A DNA stretch of 64,000 nt, taken from the NCBI RefSeq assembly GCF_003574625.1, contig NZ_QNUJ01000003.1:186001-250000 (forward strand). Reading direction: 5' to 3'. Below, piece after piece: positions 63,333 through 64,000 of the stretch. A model generated the notes under the pieces. The model searched no databases, had not been told where the DNA came from, and was given only the letters and a program-made list of their open reading frames with translations. The stretch comes from Shinella zoogloeoides. GTDB lineage: Bacteria; Pseudomonadota; Alphaproteobacteria; Rhizobiales; Rhizobiaceae. A program made the translations under genes and the position numbers. Each line of letters begins with the position of its first letter. Within the stretch, counting starts at the first letter, position 1.

Positions 63333-64000
63333 ATGGCGAAGTTCAAGGGTGCGCTGATCGGCTGCGGCTTCTTCGCCGTCAACCAGATGCATGGCTGGCG
63401 GGACCTGCCGGATGTGGAGATCGTCGCGATCTGCGACCGCGATCCCGAGCGGCTCAACATCGTCGGAGACCAGTTCGGCGTTGCGAGGCGCTATCGGGCG
63501 GCGGAGGAAATGTTCGCCGATGGCGGCTTCGATTTCGTCGACGTCGCGACGACGGTTGGCAGCCACCGTGCGCTTGTCGAGCTTGCCGCGCGCCATAAGG
63601 TGCCAGCGATCTGCCAGAAGCCGTTCGCGCCGACGCTGGCGGATGCGAAGGCCATGGTCGCCGCCGCCGAGGCGGCCGGTATTCCGCTGATGATCCATGA
63701 GAATTTCCGCTGGCAGACGCCGATCCTCGCGGTCAAGGCGGTGCTGGAGAGCGGCGCGATCGGCACACCCTTCTGGGGTCGCGTCTCGTTCCGTTCGGGC
63801 TTCGACGTCTTTTCCGGTCAGCCCTATCTCGCCAAGGGCAAGCGTTTCGTCATCGAGGATCTCGGCATCCACTCGCTCGATATCGCCCGCTTCCTGTTCG
63901 GCGATGCCGGCCGCATGACGGCCCGCACCAAGCGCATCAATCCGGAGATCGCGGGCGAGGACGTGGCGACCATGCTGCTCGACCACGACAACGGCATCAC
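63333..64000 (+). CDS. Gfo/Idh/MocA-family dehydrogenase, truncated by window end
   Basis: The first 222 residues are present, with no stop before the edge. GALIGCGFFAVNQMHGWRDL is the NAD(P)-binding motif, CQKPFAPTLADAKAMVAAAE contains the EKP-like motif (here QKP), and ENFRWQTPILAVKAVLE and EDLGIHSLDIARFLFGDA are the C-terminal-domain motifs. MocA enzymes oxidise sugars at C1 or C3. In this context a D-apiose 1-dehydrogenase (ApsD-like) is a reasonable guess, inferred from the ApnO-like neighbour. The substrate is unproven. Confidence 0.88.
   Translation, partial: MAKFKGALIGCGFFAVNQMHGWRDLPDVEIVAICDRDPERLNIVGDQFGVARRYRAAEEMFADGGFDFVDVATTVGSHRALVELAARHKVPAICQKPFAPTLADAKAMVAAAEAAGIPLMIHENFRWQTPILAVKAVLESGAIGTPFWGRVSFRSGFDVFSGQPYLAKGKRFVIEDLGIHSLDIARFLFGDAGRMTARTKRINPEIAGEDVATMLLDHDNGI

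Overview
The window looks like chromosome or chromid DNA of an alphaproteobacterium of the Rhizobiaceae (Rhizobium, Ensifer or Shinella type). The evidence is high GC with strong GC bias at third codon positions, a BtaA/BtaB betaine-lipid pair, a rhizobial erythritol locus in the order eryA-eryB-eryC-eryD-eryR-eryH-eryI facing a divergent ribose-type ABC transporter, and a GAGCATTTCC-type intergenic inverted repeat common in this group. No rRNA, tRNA, CRISPR array or intact insertion sequence was recognised. All calls come from reading the sequence and from recalled family knowledge; nothing was searched.

Layout. (1) 0.1-17.6 kb: a surface-polysaccharide island. A minus-strand operon (FemAB-like acyltransferase, GH16 glycanase, flippase fused to a phosphotransferase-like domain, polytopic membrane protein) diverges from plus-strand genes (POTRA protein, three GT2 glycosyltransferases, polysaccharide deacetylase, 1436-residue Sel1-repeat protein). 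Two paralogous LuxR-type regulators with degenerate receiver domains bracket the island. (2) 17.6-24.2 kb: a poorly coding gap, then purine salvage: a LysR regulator diverging from a divergent adenine deaminase homologue, an NCS2 permease and a canonical adenine deaminase, closed by a strong terminator. (3) 24.3-28.9 kb: chemoreceptor, agmatinase-like ureohydrolase, branched-chain aminotransferase. (4) 28.9-35.6 kb: a GntR/FCD-cupin-SDR-LuxR operon diverging from a polar amino acid-type ABC transporter plus an aminotransferase, with a perfect 17-bp palindrome between them. (5) 35.6-39.3 kb: btaB/btaA, a small unknown protein and a PAS-GGDEF diguanylate cyclase.

(6) 39.4-51.8 kb: erythritol catabolism. 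The minus strand encodes kinase, FAD dehydrogenase, isomerase/epimerase, SorC regulator, DeoR regulator, and TIM-type and RpiB-type isomerases. The plus strand encodes a DUF2291 protein, ATPase, permease and binding protein. A 772-bp gap separates the two arms. (7) 51.9-64 kb: a second sugar or polyol region with a DeoR regulator, FGGY kinase, GlpD-like dehydrogenase, a fused dihydroxyacetone-type kinase, a terminator, then an operon with an ApnO-like oxidoreductase, binding protein, second DUF2291 lipoprotein, ATPase, permease and a Gfo/Idh/MocA dehydrogenase cut by the window edge.

Working model (inference): regions 6 and 7 form one tetrose/branched-pentose catabolic island. Erythritol enters through EryA/EryB. 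A branched sugar such as apiose or apionate may be oxidised by the MocA- and ApnO-type enzymes and decarboxylated to L-erythrulose by an enzyme not in the window. The fused kinase could phosphorylate that product, so both branches would reach L-erythrulose 1-phosphate and be finished by the two isomerases EryH and EryI.
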